DNA from: Scolanthus callimorphus
Taxonomy: Eukaryota > Cnidaria > Anthozoa > Actiniaria > Edwardsiidae
Direction of reading: 5' to 3'
DNA: 64,000 bases
Assembly (NCBI GenBank): GCA_033964015.1
Contig: CM066925.1
Coordinates: 4,043,199-4,107,198, forward strand
Positions 31,524-43,031 of the stretch are shown one piece after another. Below the pieces are notes generated by a model. The model did not search any database and was not told where the DNA came from. It saw only the letters and a program-made list of their open reading frames with translations. Position 1 is the first letter of the stretch. Each line of letters opens with the position of its first letter. The position numbers and the translations under genes are program-made.

Positions 31524-33008
31524 TTAAGGGTGTTCGGAAGCTTGGTTGCTAGGGAAATTTGAAACAGCTCTAATTCGGCGACACTTTACTCAATCATGAC
31601 CAATTTTGCGCCATGACATCATCAAAGGACAACAATACCAACGATGATGTCATTGGGACACGCCCATGGTCACGTGATCGGGAGTAGAAAAAAGACTAAT
31701 TAGACTTCAAATAGAAGTTTTCCGAATATTTTTTGCTATAGATATAGTTTTCATGAGCATCTTCATAAAGATAAGTATGGATTTGCAATTTTGATTTAAA
31801 ATAAGGAAATGACGAGTGTTGAAACGACAAAGTCGTTTTTTGGCTATAACTTTCGCAATTTTTATCCTAAATGCAAATCTATACTTAACTTTGTGAACAA
31901 TATGCTTTTCTATCGATTTGCTTTAAAATATTTGTGAAATATTAAGATTCGCAGGAGAATTGGTGTTTTAAAGAAACACGAATTGATGCGCTAGGAGGCT
32001 TGGTTACCAAGAAAGTGTAAAACAAATTTATATTTTATTTTCCACCAGAAAATAGAAATCAAGCAAGCAATGGAAGAGAAATACATCGTAAAATTGTTTT
32101 AGAAGTGAAAAGAAAAGAAAGTTCAAACCCGAAAAAGCAAAAAAATCGAAAAAGAAAAAGAAACGCACACAGGGTTTGAACTCGGTACTTCGGTACAGCC
32201 ACGGAGGCTTGTCAAATAATGTGTGTTCAGAAATTTTATATAAACCTTCACTCGAGAGACTACAAGTTCGTAGGCTGAACAGAGCTGCAATTTAAGCATT
32301 TTAGACTGTTTCTTTCTTCTTTAATGCCGTAGAAACAATAACGGTATGATTTCCGAGCATGGTATGATTTTCTGCTATACAGAGTTAATAATTACTTTTC
32401 AAAATTGTTAATTTTTGTCAAAGTAGCCAACTTTTTCGATCGCCGAGCGGGCGCCAAACAACATTTTCTCTTCAGAAAAGTTACAAAAAGTAAAGAACTC
32501 CAGAAAAACTGAAATGCAATAGATACAATAATGATAGAAGATATATATTTGATGCTAGTTTGGCCAAAATTTTTGGTACTTCAGCAGAATTTCGTGCAGT
32601 TTCCAGTGGCAACATTTTACAAATCCTGCGCTATAGTTTGCACTTAGACAACAAGTCACGGCAAATCGCTCCAACAAAACTATGGTTTTCAATTGTTTTG
32701 ACAATGAAAATAAACATTATTTTCTACATTGAACCAAAATAAGGAAATAAAATTCATACCTGTCCAATACTGTACCCATTTACCAATGGTCACGACCAAT
32801 TGACAATTTGTCATTCAGTATTGGACATGTCTCATAAACTTTAGGAAAATGAGGTTACTTATTGAGGTAATTATTCCTCCAGAATGAAAATAAGTTGGAA
32901 ATAAAACCATCTTCTTCTTTGATTTTGAGAAAAGACTGCCGCTGAAGTCACACAATCTTGGCTAGCAACGAAACGTAACTTAGCAACCAAACTTCCGAAC
33001 ACCCTTAA
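31524..33008. mobile_element. 1.48-kb piggyBac-type non-autonomous element (TTAA borders)
   Basis: TTAA followed by GGGTGTTCGGAAG at the left is mirrored by CTTCCGAACACCC and TTAA at the right. The homology extends into GGTTGCTA/TAGCAACC. TTAA duplications and a G/C-run start are typical of piggyBac elements. The interior is non-coding, with a tRNA-promoter-like B box on the minus strand near 32170-32215. The termini are not those of the transposase copy at the window start, so far as visible. Confidence 0.75.
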
Positions 33009-33115
33009 ACTATTGCAATCAAACTTGCCGAGTCAAGATACAAATCAAAGGGCTCTATGAGCCAACTCATCCATGAATTTGGAATTAGTGAATGGATAAT
33101 TTTTCAAATGTTGAA

Positions 33116-33440
33116 ATACTCCCTGGGGAGACTCCCCTATTTTTGGGGCAGCCTCTGGTACTTTTTAGGAGGTAAAATTTAGCCTGGGTAGCCTTGAGGC
33201 CTGCACTATTTCCGGTTTTTGCTCACCCTGACTACCTCCCCTTCCCTTTTACAGCCGCTACGCAGGCTAGGTAACATTTGAAAACTTAGATAGGTACCTC
33301 TTAGAGGTCCCTTCTAGCAAATGAAGCAAATCACACTTGTTGGTGGCCTGAATTTCAGACATATTTTCCCTCGTAACATGAAAGACAATTAGGAGCACCC
33401 CTGCAAAAAAATAGGGGAGTCTCCCCCCTAGGAGAATACT
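33116..33440. mobile_element. 325-bp MITE with GGGGAGACTCCCCTATTTTT ends
   Basis: The inverted ends are GGGGAGACTCCCCTATTTTT and AAAAATAGGGGAGTCTCCCC, with AATACT just outside both as a possible short duplication. Inside, 33258-33269 is CTACGCAGGCTA, identical to the 12-base right terminus of the 7.37-kb virus-like element. Confidence 0.65.
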
Positions 33441-33750
33441 GGGTACAGGCATGTGGTCTGTTCTCATCAGTAGCCACATGGAAGATATTATTGGCAATTC
33501 AAGAAAACGTCTCTGATTTTTTTCCAAATGTTGTTGTATCCTGCCTTTGTAAGAGACCTCCAGTTGGTTTACCCCTAGCATGGGCATGACAAGCATACAC
33601 ATGACCTCACAATCCAATAGTGCTTGCAGATTGATTTTTCTTTAATTTTGCTGAAGTATCCAATTATCTTTAAATTGGATAGTGCCCCGAATATTTTGAA
33701 ATTGGATAGTTTAAGTTTTGTATGAATGCTATATCATTGATAAATAAAAA

Positions 33751-33909
33751 GACTCCATGCTTGTTCAATTAAGAAAAAAATGAATATAAAAATTCCTAGA
33801 AACACCAATGAAATTGGATTCGGTCTACAGCCTCGTCCAATTTTGGTGTTCCCGATCCTCTTAACTTGTCACTTAATTTTTTTTTTCTTAATTGTTCAGC
33901 ATGGAGTCC
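33751..33909. mobile_element. 160-bp fold-back MITE
   Basis: The ends are GACTCCATGC, then TTCAATTAAGAAAAAAA, and the inverted TTTTTTTCTTAATTGTTCAG and GCATGGAGTC. Non-coding. Confidence 0.7.
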
Positions 33910-34564
33910 TAATCTTATAATTATATACTCGAAAATGACGAAATCTGAAATGTTACAAGTAAAAATTACGTGAAAACCATGATCCACAGGCTTTTTTGAA
34001 ACCTTAAAATCTATCGCAAGAATTAGGATAACACAAAACAATGCATTTTATCCATGAAAATAGTTGATGCTTTAAAATACCATTCTCTAACCTGAATTTG
34101 TATACCTAAACAAAAACAGGGATGCTGAGTATATACTTTCCTCCTAGTACTTTATAACATTATAAGCCTTTAAAATGCAGCGAATTTATTTCGAAAGAAA
34201 TCCGAATCAATTAGAAGAAATATGGCGTTGTACTCCAAGTATAAAAATGAAGCTTCTCTATTTCTCTTTCCAAATATTTTAAACAGATTTTACCTTAAAT
34301 TATCTGTGCTGCAAGAAGCAATAGCGAGCTTGTCCGTCCACCTTATCACGTTAAAGATGTAGTGCATACTCTCACTTCTTCAATTAGCTTTCTTCTTTCG
34401 ACTTTTTATAAATTCTTTGGTGTTAATAAATACTTGAACCTGGAAAGTACTTGAAAATCGTTCTCGCTTCCGGCCTCCATATTTAAAATACCCATGATGC
34501 TTTGTCGTCTAGATGCTTTGTCGTCTAGATTGACCCAGATAAATTGCAGAGCATTGCTATCTTT

Positions 34565-34635
34565 CGCTGTTTGGCGCAATGTGTTGAGCGTCAGGTTGCA
34601 AATTGAAAGGTTACGGGTTCGACTACAGGCTGGGC
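34565..34635 (+). other. tRNA-like sequence (SINE or tRNA pseudogene)
   Basis: TTGGCGCAATG resembles a pol III A box, and GGTTACGGGTTCGACTAC contains a B box at tRNA spacing. A loop TTGCAAA with flanking pairing would give a GCA anticodon. The acceptor stem does not pair well, so I do not call a functional tRNA. A tRNA-derived SINE head is likelier. Confidence 0.35.
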
Positions 34636-35049
34636 GCGCATTATGATTTCTTTTTCTTTTATTAGGAATCGTGCAAGTGTCGCTAGATTACAATCGCTAG
34701 AAATTGCTAGAAATCGCTAGAAATTGCTTGAAGTAAAATCGAATCGAAATTGTGCTAACGCAGAAGTCCCACATCATACCAATACTCCTTCATTTGCACT
34801 GCGCGCGCATGAATGAGTAATAAGGATGCTTTAAACAGTGAATTATTGGGGTGTGCATGTGACGTCACTTAGTGGCCATGTTGGACATACAGAACAAAGA
34901 AAGTTCATTTGCTCCCTTTGTTCTTTCCTCCAACACAACTGCCGCGCTACTGTTATTCTTTTCCCAAAGGAACGATTGCCCACCAAGAATTGTAAATAAC
35001 TTAATTCAAGGCATTCATTTTATCACGAAACTGAACAAATAAACAAAAT

Positions 35050-35240
35050 AAAGGGGTTTACCTCGGCGTAAGAACCATTCCCAGAGGACCCCTTTGTATT
35101 TAGTTCTTATTTCATTTGTTCTACTAAACAAAAGAAGCTTTGTGACGCAACTCTTAAAAAATACACAGAGTAGGAGCCAAATATTTAGGATACTCTGATG
35201 AGGGCGCAAGACACGAACTGTCGCATAATTATAGACTTTT
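35050..35240. mobile_element. Second member of the 20823-20962 MITE family
   Basis: From GTAAGAACCATTCCCAGAGG through GTTCTTATTTCAT to AAGCTTTGTGACGCA it matches the reverse complement of 20823-20962 almost base for base. The ends are more diverged. The extra 50 bases at the right are specific to this copy. Confidence 0.7.
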
Positions 35241-36129
35241 ACAAGCTTTGTATGCATGTTTCACTGTTTGTTTATGGGAATCTTATCTTTTCAAATACGA
35301 ACATTCACAGTCACAATGCGCCATACCTTAGGTAGTAACCAAAGAACGTTTAGCCTGGATGTCGAGCCTTTTTCTTGGGTCAATTTGAAACAATCTTTAA
35401 CTCCTAGTTCGAGCAATCGACCACCGCCGCTAGTAGGAGCGGGAAAGCTAAGAGTCACGTGACAAGATTCCACCACAGCTACCCCAACATGCTAAATTAA
35501 AAAGTGCTTTTTTAAAAGGTTACTATATATTTTATTTTACCTAAGCCCACTTTGACTTCATTCGTGAATGCTTTATCCACTTATCAAGGAAAAAAAGCGA
35601 ATTTATCCCAATTTCAAAGCTGTAAAAAGTCCAGTCGTCCAGAGAACCTGGATTGATAAACGGGCTCCCTGTGTTTCCACGGTTTAGATCACGTGGTATG
35701 GGCGAAAATCCAAAATGGCGGACGCGAGCGCTAGCGCTGCGCATTTCTTTCTCTGCTTCGTCAAACAATATTTTCAGTGGCAAGGCTTTATTACTTTCAG
35801 AGGTAAGTTGGGTTTTATTCTGAATTTATTTAGAAAAAAGTTGGCAAACAGTGTTTTGTGAATGATTTTTTTAGCTTTATACTATGATTTTGGAATTGAT
35901 TAAGGTAAGAAGTACCTGGAGATTCTAAAATTCATGAGCTATTCATAATGCACGGAATCCAGTTCGTTCGTACACAGACCCCTTCGTCCACAGACCCACT
36001 CGTACACATTGTTTACACGGTTTACACGTTCGTACCCATTGTTTTCAAGTTCGTCCATCCTTCTTCTTCCATTTACTCCACCTCCATCAATTATGATGAT
36101 TCTTGTGGGTTTTAAATTACATACAAAAA

Positions 36130-36930
36130 TAAACATTAAATAAGATCGGAAAAAAGAAAACTAAGGGGTTACATAAATAATTAAATAAATAGATGGATGG
36201 TGGTCTAAACGGAGGCCAAGAAGGCCTTGTGAAGTGGCGTTTACGACATTTGTTGGTAGAGTGTTCCAGTCTCTTATTGTTCTCGGGTAAAAAGAGTACT
36301 TATATGAATCAGTATGTGCAAAAGGGACTTCATAGGAGTGTTCATGTGTATGGCGACTTTTGTGTATACGTGGGATAAGGTAGTTAGATGTATCAATCAG
36401 GAGTTCATTAGTGTGTAGTTTAAAGAGCATAGACAGTCTTTGTTTTTTTATTCTTTGTTCTAGTGTTTCCCAGTTTAGTTCCGCTAACATATCCGTAACG
36501 CTTGATGTGTTATGGTGGCGATTTAACAGAAAGCGTGCTGCTCTTCTTTGAACCATCTCTAGATTGTATATGTCCCCTTTCGTATACGGATTCCATGCCT
36601 CAGCAGCATATTCCAGTGCAGGTCGGACCAGACTTTTGTATGCCAGTGCCTTGATGGGAGGCAAGTTGATCTTTAGGTTTCGCCTTAAGAAACCAAGAGT
36701 TTGGTTTCCCTTGTTTGTAAATTTGGAGACATGGAGGTTCCATCTGATGTGAATGTGATGCCGAGGTACTTTGCAGCATCAACGCTTTTCAAAACCTTAT
36801 CATGCAAGACATAGTCATGGACGATAGGGTCACGTTTTCGTGTAACTCGCAGGACGTGACATTTGCTGGGATTAAACTCCATCTGCCATGCTTTCTCCCA
36901 TGCTTCAAGCTTTTGCAGTTCGTCCATCGA
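36130..36930 (-). pseudogene. LINE ORF2 C-terminal half (minus strand)
   Basis: From 36927 downwards the strand reads LQKLEAWEKAWQMEFNPSK, then VDAAKYLGITFT, and after a frame change near 36735 PPIKALAYKSLVRPALEYA, then NLEMVQRRAARFLLN and YPRTIRDWNTLP near the end. These are the RT thumb and C-terminal motifs of Jockey/CR1-like elements (YLGI, S-L-V-R-P-x-L-E-Y-A, Q-R-R-A-A-R, W-N-x-L-P). The 5' end is truncated. The sequence between 35940 and 36130 could be its 3' tail. Confidence 0.75.
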
Positions 36931-37027
36931 GTTCGTTCAACAATCATTTCTTGGTGAATCTTGACAAGACTTATATCAAATAAAAGACTAGAATGTGTAG
37001 TTTGTGTTAGGTGACTCCCTATATTCG

Positions 37028-37388
37028 AATGCTAGGGGTGACCGTCATATTTTTTAGGGGTTGAAATCGGCGATCTGGTATTTTTTAGGGGTTCGAAAAT
37101 AAAAAAACGGTATGGTAAGGAAAAAAAGGTATTTTTTAGGGGGTTCTCACGCAAATAAGGTACATAGGTCCAAAATATTTGAAAGAATGATAGACTGTAT
37201 CTGAAACTCGAGAGGATACATTTGATGTGTATCAAATAAACAGCCAGAATAAAATTTAATCTGTCAAAATTGTTGGTATTTTTAGGGTATTTTCAGACTG
37301 AGGGGTATTTTTTAGGGTGGAAATGTTTTCCGACCAAGTATTTTTAGGGTCAAAATTCGATTTTCCCGACGGTCACCCCTAGCATTTT
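37028..37388. mobile_element. 360-bp MITE with AATGCTAGGGGTGACCGTC ends
   Basis: The exact 19-base inverted termini enclose repeats of TTTTTTAGGGG on one arm and its complement on the other. Non-coding. It shares the TTTTTAGGG-rich style with 25166-25596 but has different ends. Confidence 0.8.
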
Positions 37389-37441
37389 AACCTTAGAGTC
37401 CCCCCTCCGGGACTTTGCGTTGCTTATGTTGTTTATGCAAA

Positions 37442-38862
37442 ATTGCACCAGTTAAAGTAAACCCCACTCCCCACCCCCCCACCCCAGGATATGTGGGGCT
37501 TTGGTGGGGATTTAGAGCCTTTTTGTAGTTGCTATCTTTGTCCCGTGTAGGCGGGGCATTAACCTTATTTTGCCATCCCTCACCAAGGGATATGGGGCTT
37601 TAGTTGGGGATTAGCTCAGAAAAACATACCGAAAAATGTATACTGGAAAATGCATACCTGGGTCTCTTCTCTCTGAAAACTCAAAAGAACAGAGTTTTAT
37701 TTCATCATGTGATAGTATTTCTATTATATAACAAAACTGACAAACTGTGGTAAAAGGCAGACATATAGAGTAAAATAATATTGAACTGTCTAGCATGCCA
37801 TAACTATGTAGGCTCCCTCAATATTGACACAATTCCTGAAAAGACGAACTTCTCTCCCGATTCCCAACTATTTTATCCGAAATTCACGGCTTTACAGGGG
37901 AATACTCCCGAAACAGCCGATGTCCACTCACGAGCGTCACCAAAGCTTCACGCATCGACAGGCAAACATTGAAGTTTACTGTCAAAACTTTGAAGTTTCA
38001 CATGCCAAATGTTTTTGTCGAGCGTCGTTTTTGTCGACGTCAAACAAGTTAACCTCAATGCATATGCCGATGATGAACAACTCTATTCTTCGGACGTGGA
38101 TCCGGTTGCATTGGACCGCCGCATTTCTCATGATGTGGGCGTGGCAAATCGGTGGTATGAGGACAATGGCATGCTTGTTAATCCTGATAAACATCATGCC
38201 ATGATCATTGGCTCTACTGATCATCAGTTCTCGTTCCCTGTCGAGGATTCCATAGTCTTGCTAGGGGTAACGGCGGACAATAGGCTCAGTTTTGATTCGC
38301 ATATAAGTAATGTTTGTAAGAAAATAAATAATCAACTCAACGTCATTGTACGCAACAAAAACCTAATGGATTGTGAAACTATGCTGAAGTTGTATAAAGC
38401 TTTCGTATTTCCTCATTTTCAATACTGTTCAAGTGTATGGCATTTCTAGCTATCTTAAATTCGAGAAAAAATAAAGTTATGTATGTATGTATGTATGTGT
38501 GAGCTTGTAGATGGGTAGATCCAACCGACGGTAACATCAACTTTGATTTTTAATATATTTCTCCCACGAATATCCAAGCAGATGATGTCGGTGATGTTGC
38601 CTTGGAAGTTAAAGAAATAAAATTGTTTTACATTCTGAATGCCTATTTTATTAAAGTCCTGTAAAAGGCTGGAAGACAACTGATTGATAATAACAATGCT
38701 GCATCTTGGGCTGCCCCAGGGGGGTGGGGGATTTCCTGCTATTTGGCCCATAAAACCTTCCCCATATGGTGGGGAATTGGGAAGTTTTAGTGCCAATTTC
38801 AGTCTAATGCCCCCACATATCCCGGGGTGGGGGGTCTCGGGGTTTACTTTGACTGGTGCAAT
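37442..38862. mobile_element. 1.4-kb TIR element containing a LINE fragment
   Basis: The ends are TTGCACCAGTTAAAGTAAAC followed by CCCC and ATATGTGGGG at the left, and the imperfect complement (CCCCACATAT ... GTTTACTTTGACTGGTGCAA) at the right, about 60 bp each. A second, inner block near 37555-37612 repeats GGATATGGGGCTTTAG. The middle is occupied by the LINE fragment at 38005-38500. Confidence 0.65.
38005..38500 (+). pseudogene. CR1-like LINE fragment with tetranucleotide tail
   Basis: The open frame reads VNLNAYADDEQLYSSDVDP (RT active site YADD), then NRWYEDNGMLVNPDKHHAM, LLGVTADNRLSFDSHISNV and KLYKAFVFPHFQYCSSVWHF. This is a well-conserved CR1/Jockey RT segment. It stops at 38449 and is followed by AATAAAG and a (TATG)n run near 38478-38498, as expected for a CR1-type 3' end. 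The C-terminus of ORF2 is deleted. Confidence 0.75.
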
Positions 38863-39179
38863 GGATGAACCCTCTATAGACCTCTTTACCTTGGGTGTAA
38901 TGTTAATGTCTCATTTCAGATCATGTGGCATTCATTTGAATGATCTTTTTTTTGTTTGGGTTGCTTCCACATTTATATGCGTGATCTGAAAATGGGATCA
39001 TTACGCCCAACAAGGTTAAGAGGTCTATTGGTCATGTTCAGTGTCTATAGATCCCAATATAGACAATACATCCAGTGTACCATGATAACTGTGAGAAAGA
39101 GAGATACATTATCTCTTTTTCACCGCTTTTTTGTAAAATGGCATAAGCTGAAATAACAACCATGTTGAAATACAATCAT

Positions 39180-39201
39180 CTCTCTCTCTCTCTCTCTCTC
39201 T
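39180..39201. repeat. (CT)n microsatellite
   Basis: Eleven uninterrupted CT dinucleotides. Confidence 0.9.
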
Positions 39202-39251
39202 CATATCATGCAGACTCACCAGGGTGTACGAGTGGACCCTTGCCAACCCAC

Positions 39252-39450
39252 AATCGAAACTAGTCCAGGGAATTTCTGCAGAAACCCATTCATGGGGAAA
39301 GTTGGATTTCCCATGGCACAGGCATGGAAGTGTTCTGCATCCATTGCATTTTTCCATGGGAAAGTCGGACACTTCTCATTCTTTGCCAAGAGGGATTCAG
39401 CTGTTCCCATGAATGGGTTTCTGCAGAAATTCCCTGGACTAGTTTCGATT
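39252..39450. mobile_element. 199-bp MITE with 45-bp perfect inverted repeats
   Basis: AATCGAAACTAGTCCAGGGA through to CATTCATGGG is exactly complementary at the other end (39406-39450). The flawless arms suggest a young insertion or a strongly constrained structure. The inner 109 bases are partly palindromic too (TTTCCCATGG and CCATGGGAAA). It is non-coding, and no target duplication was seen. Confidence 0.85.
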
Positions 39451-39632
39451 CTGGTTTCTGGATTCTGGTCTTTCAGCTTTCAGCATTGTTTAGGATTTTG
39501 TGAACATTGTTTACCCAACCGGCAACTCTTATCCATGTGGGACAATTATTCTGTACTCACATGCTTGAAATTCTAGACTCACAGTAGTCATGCTCTGTGG
39601 TTGTCAATTTTCTTGTTTCTTGTGTTGTTTGA

Positions 39633-39730
39633 GCCTTTTAGAACAAGAAATAATTCATTTTAATTACTTTTAATATACTTTCTCAATGAGAAAGTGTATT
39701 AAAATGAATCATTTCTTGTTCTAAAAGGCC
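39633..39730. mobile_element. 98-bp fold-back element
   Basis: CCTTTTAGAACAAGAAAT with AATTCATTTTAAT folds onto ATTAAAATGAATCATTTCTT and GTTCTAAAAGG. The loop is near CTCAATGAGAAAG. Confidence 0.75.
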
Positions 39731-39806
39731 CATCGCCAACCACCATCCTTTGAGCACTGGGGTACATTAACATGGGGTATCAATAACAGTTATGTTCCTT
39801 AACCCT

Positions 39807-40018
39807 GGCTAAGCTAGGACACATGTTTCCTTCGTGTTTCCCTGTTTAGCTGCGTGGGAAACATTGTCGCGCACAACAAATTTTTTAGCTGGGACACTTC
39901 GCAAAACAAGAAACATTTGATGTGTCTGAGACACACGTGTGCTATGTTTCCTAGTTGAGCCTCTCAGGGAAACATGCAGGACACAAATGTTGCACGCTAC
40001 ATGTGTCCTAGTTTAGCC
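39807..40018. mobile_element. 212-bp MITE with GGCTAAGCTAGGACACATGT ends
   Basis: The left end GGCTAAGCTAGGACACATGT is mirrored by ACATGTGTCCTAGTTTAGCC. Several further AGGACAC/TTTCC blocks repeat inside. Non-coding. Confidence 0.75.
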
Positions 40019-40366
40019 TTAGCTTTAGAGTGATATTCAACACAAACTGTGTTTTTTTTTTTTTCATCACAAAGTCTACCTATTTTCCATCCAATTTTTT
40101 TGTGATATTATTTCATTAAAAAAGTGCAGCATCAGTCATTCAAAACAAAAACACAAGCTTGCAAATGATGACAGTTGGTTGTGAGTCTTGAGGTAGAACA
40201 TATGTGTCAACTCTGTTGATTTAGATGACTGAATTGTTCATGCAGTTATGTATGTATACAGTGTAATGCCTATTCCTCCTTCCTACTCAAAAGATATATT
40301 AATTGTTATTAACAATATATTAATTGTTATTAACAATATTTCAAGTTGTAAATTTCATCTTGTGTT

Positions 40367-40660
40367 CAGGGCATCTGGGGAAATGCGGTAAAAACGGCAA
40401 AAATGTGCGGGATTTTTTAGAAAAAAGTGTGCGAAAAAGTGCGGTAAAACGGTCAAAAGTGCGGTAAATTATTTTCTTTAATTTGTAGTTTATGCTTTTT
40501 GGGGATCATAACGTTTCGTTTCTGTTAATTTTCTATTTGTTTTGTCATTTTTAAAGGTAATTTCGTTGAAATTGATGTAACTTCACTTAGATTAAACTTC
40601 GCATGATCAATATCTAGGTCACAAACAACGGAAAAATGCAAAAAAAGAAGGGTGTTACAT
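40367..40660. mobile_element. Shorter inverted copy of the 29581-31115 element
   Basis: It begins CAGGGCATCTGGGG and repeats GTGCGGTAAA blocks. The part from GGGGATCATAACG through GACCTAG/ATATTGATCATGCGAAG corresponds, reversed, to 30497-31115 with an internal deletion. The far end is lost. Confidence 0.65.
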
Positions 40661-41287
40661 AGGGCATTAATCCTTAAAGAAAGTGTAAATGGCCAGATGA
40701 TCCCTTTTACTAAGCTGAAAAATTTCCCCCAATAACATAAGGCCAAGGGAATGAAAGTCATACATTTGCATCTTAATTTTTTTAAATACACATGTAGCTT
40801 TTTTCATTAACCTTGCTTGAGGGAATTTCTATTCGTTTTGGATAGGAAAATCTTGGAAAACCTGTAATTTATTCCTTTGTGTGCTTTCTTCAAAGAAGGA
40901 TGTTTTGACTTCGCTGTTTGTTGTAGATCTGCCAAAAAATCTTACCAATAACCAATTTTCGTCTGCCATATTGTTTTTCTTGCTCGGACTGACTGGACCC
41001 AAACTTTTTGATGAGCAACCTAATTGGTTTGTTGCCTGCGACTACGCTTGTGATTGCGACGATTTGGTTCATATAAGACAAGTGTTTTAGTCAGTGTCTT
41101 TTTGTTGCTCAATTTACAAAGTATCCAGGAAAGCCATACCAAACAAATGGGGGAACCTATCTTCGGTGGTAGATTTGGAAAGGTCTGATTTATTTTTTAT
41201 AAAGTTGGTCTGAATCGAAGAATCTGAAGAATAGCATTTTTGAGTTCAATGCAGCAACAACAAAAATCTCTTCCCTTACAGGAAAAA

Positions 41288-41402
41288 AATGGTCGCAGCA
41301 ACCAGCTGCTGCAACCTTCTTGCAATTGATTGCTGCAACTAGCTGCTGCAACCTTTTGCAATTGATTCCTACAACTAGTTGCTGCAACATTGCCGCAATG
41401 AC
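41288..41402. repeat. Imperfect tandem repeat rich in CTGCTGCAAC
   Basis: Three units of about 35-40 bases contain GCTGCTGCAACCTT and GCAATTGATT. Confidence 0.7.
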
Positions 41403-41439
41403 TGCAATGACATTATTCAAGCGCACTGAATAACGCATT

Positions 41440-42569
41440 TTAAACTAAAAATAGTCTTGGTGCAGATGTAGCATTATCTCCAGAGGTGTCTTGTTTTTTG
41501 CTGTGTTCTTCGATGAGAGCTGTAAGACATAAAAGAGTTATATTGCAGTGGAAATCAACGCGCTTTTTAAATATAGGATTCAGTGAGGAAAGAGTGAAGT
41601 TTATTAGGAGCGCAATGATATTTTGTAAAAACATTTTCTTATTTTTATTTGTCATGATAAAAACGTGCGGTGTAGTGAAATCTACGACGGCGTACTTGAG
41701 GCACGAAGGAACGGTAGATATAAAAAGCTCATTCAATACCTTGCAGTTTTCTTTGCAGTTATCACACCTGGTCCTCTAGCTCGATCTCTCTTTTTGAGGC
41801 ATAATTATTTTCTTCGAAGTTGAAAAAATTATCGTCATCACTAACTTCAACCACTCCCTCGGAGGAGTAGCCCGCAAACATTTCTCTCGTTTGCATTTGT
41901 TGCGTTTTATCTGTTGCCGTTGTTTCTCTTTGAGTTCCGCTGATTTGCTTTTTTCGTTTCAGCGTCAGGCTTAGCTAGTTTTTTGGTGCCACTCTTTGCT
42001 TTCTTCGTCTTCGGTTTTCGTAACGTTTCAGAGTGGAGGCCTTCTTTTGGCAAAACACCAACAGGATGATAATCTTCATTAGAAAAATCAACTTCCTCTT
42101 CATAAGAGTCTTCCTATTCAGAGCAGTGATTATCCTTTGTTTTGCTCGGTTTTCTTTTCAATACAGTGATTAGTCTCATTTTTTTCGCTTTAGTGTTTTC
42201 GTAGTTTTGTTAACTTTTCCTTGTATGGGGCTGCCTTTATCGCTCTCTCTATCTTAGTCGCCATTAGCAGACCTCACACGTGTTTTCGCTTTTTTGGTTT
42301 CGGTCACATCATCCTCTTCATCATAACGAGCCGCTTTTTTGGGCATTCGCTTGCCAAGAGTGGAGGGTACAGGAAAGGCTATCAGTGAGTCGTATTTTCT
42401 TTCCATAGCCTGGCCAATCATCAATCATTCCGTCGTTGTTCTTTGTATTCTGATTATTACTAGTGTTATCGTTCGATGCGTGTTTAGAAATAATTTTTTG
42501 TGATTCTATAAACCCAAGAAAAACATCGCCCCGCAATGTACAGGTTACAATGCTAATTGTACTTGTCAA
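41440..42569 (-). pseudogene. Decayed coding remnant, acidic/basic, unidentified
   Basis: Minus-strand frames give long sensible stretches with few bulky gaps: EDSYEEEVDFSNEDYHPVGV, then LRKPKTKKAKSGTKKLAKPD, EGVVEVSDDDNFFNFEEN, and a tail with CDNCKENC. Alternating acidic and lysine-rich blocks, with frame changes between them, suggest one former nuclear-type protein. I cannot name a family. No promoter or splice structure was established. Confidence 0.3.
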
Positions 42570-42600
42570 AATACATTTGTCTCAGTTGCTTTTATAATGA

Positions 42601-43031
42601 GGCCTTGATCACGCAATATTGATTAATAATATATAATAGTTATCAGAAAGTGGAATCCAGTTTTCAATTCTAGACATCCGTTTTAGTAAAACTGCAAAGT
42701 TTCAAAAGAATTACTTGAAAACTGGCTGAGATATGAATTTTTAAAACTTCGTATTCTGGCCTATTTTTTACAAGAAATGTATGGACAAAAACGTTGAGGC
42801 TGGACGGGCATCGATGCCCGTCCATCGTTCCGATGTATTTTCCCATACATTTCTTTGTAAAAAAAAAATTAGCCAAAATACGAAGTTTTGGAAATTCATA
42901 TCTCAGCCAGTATTCAAGCAATCTTCACCAAACTTTGCAATTTTACTAATACGGATGTGTAAAACTGAAAACTGGATTCCATTTTCTGATAACTATTATA
43001 TATTATTAATCAATATTGCGTGATAAAGGCC
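42601..43031. repeat. 430-bp near-perfect palindrome
   Basis: The two arms of about 215 bp run from GGCC-TTGATCACGCAATATT to AATATTGCGTGATAAAGGCC. They meet at the perfect 24-bp palindrome TGGACGGGCATC/GATGCCCGTCCA (42801-42824). There are scattered substitutions and small indels in the arms but no loop. It could be a fold-back transposon with no interior, or two inverted copies fused head to head. A long cruciform or hairpin RNA is possible. Confidence 0.9.

Noticed and set aside
34565..34635. Functional tRNA gene
   Set aside because: The A and B boxes are fair but the acceptor stem does not pair.
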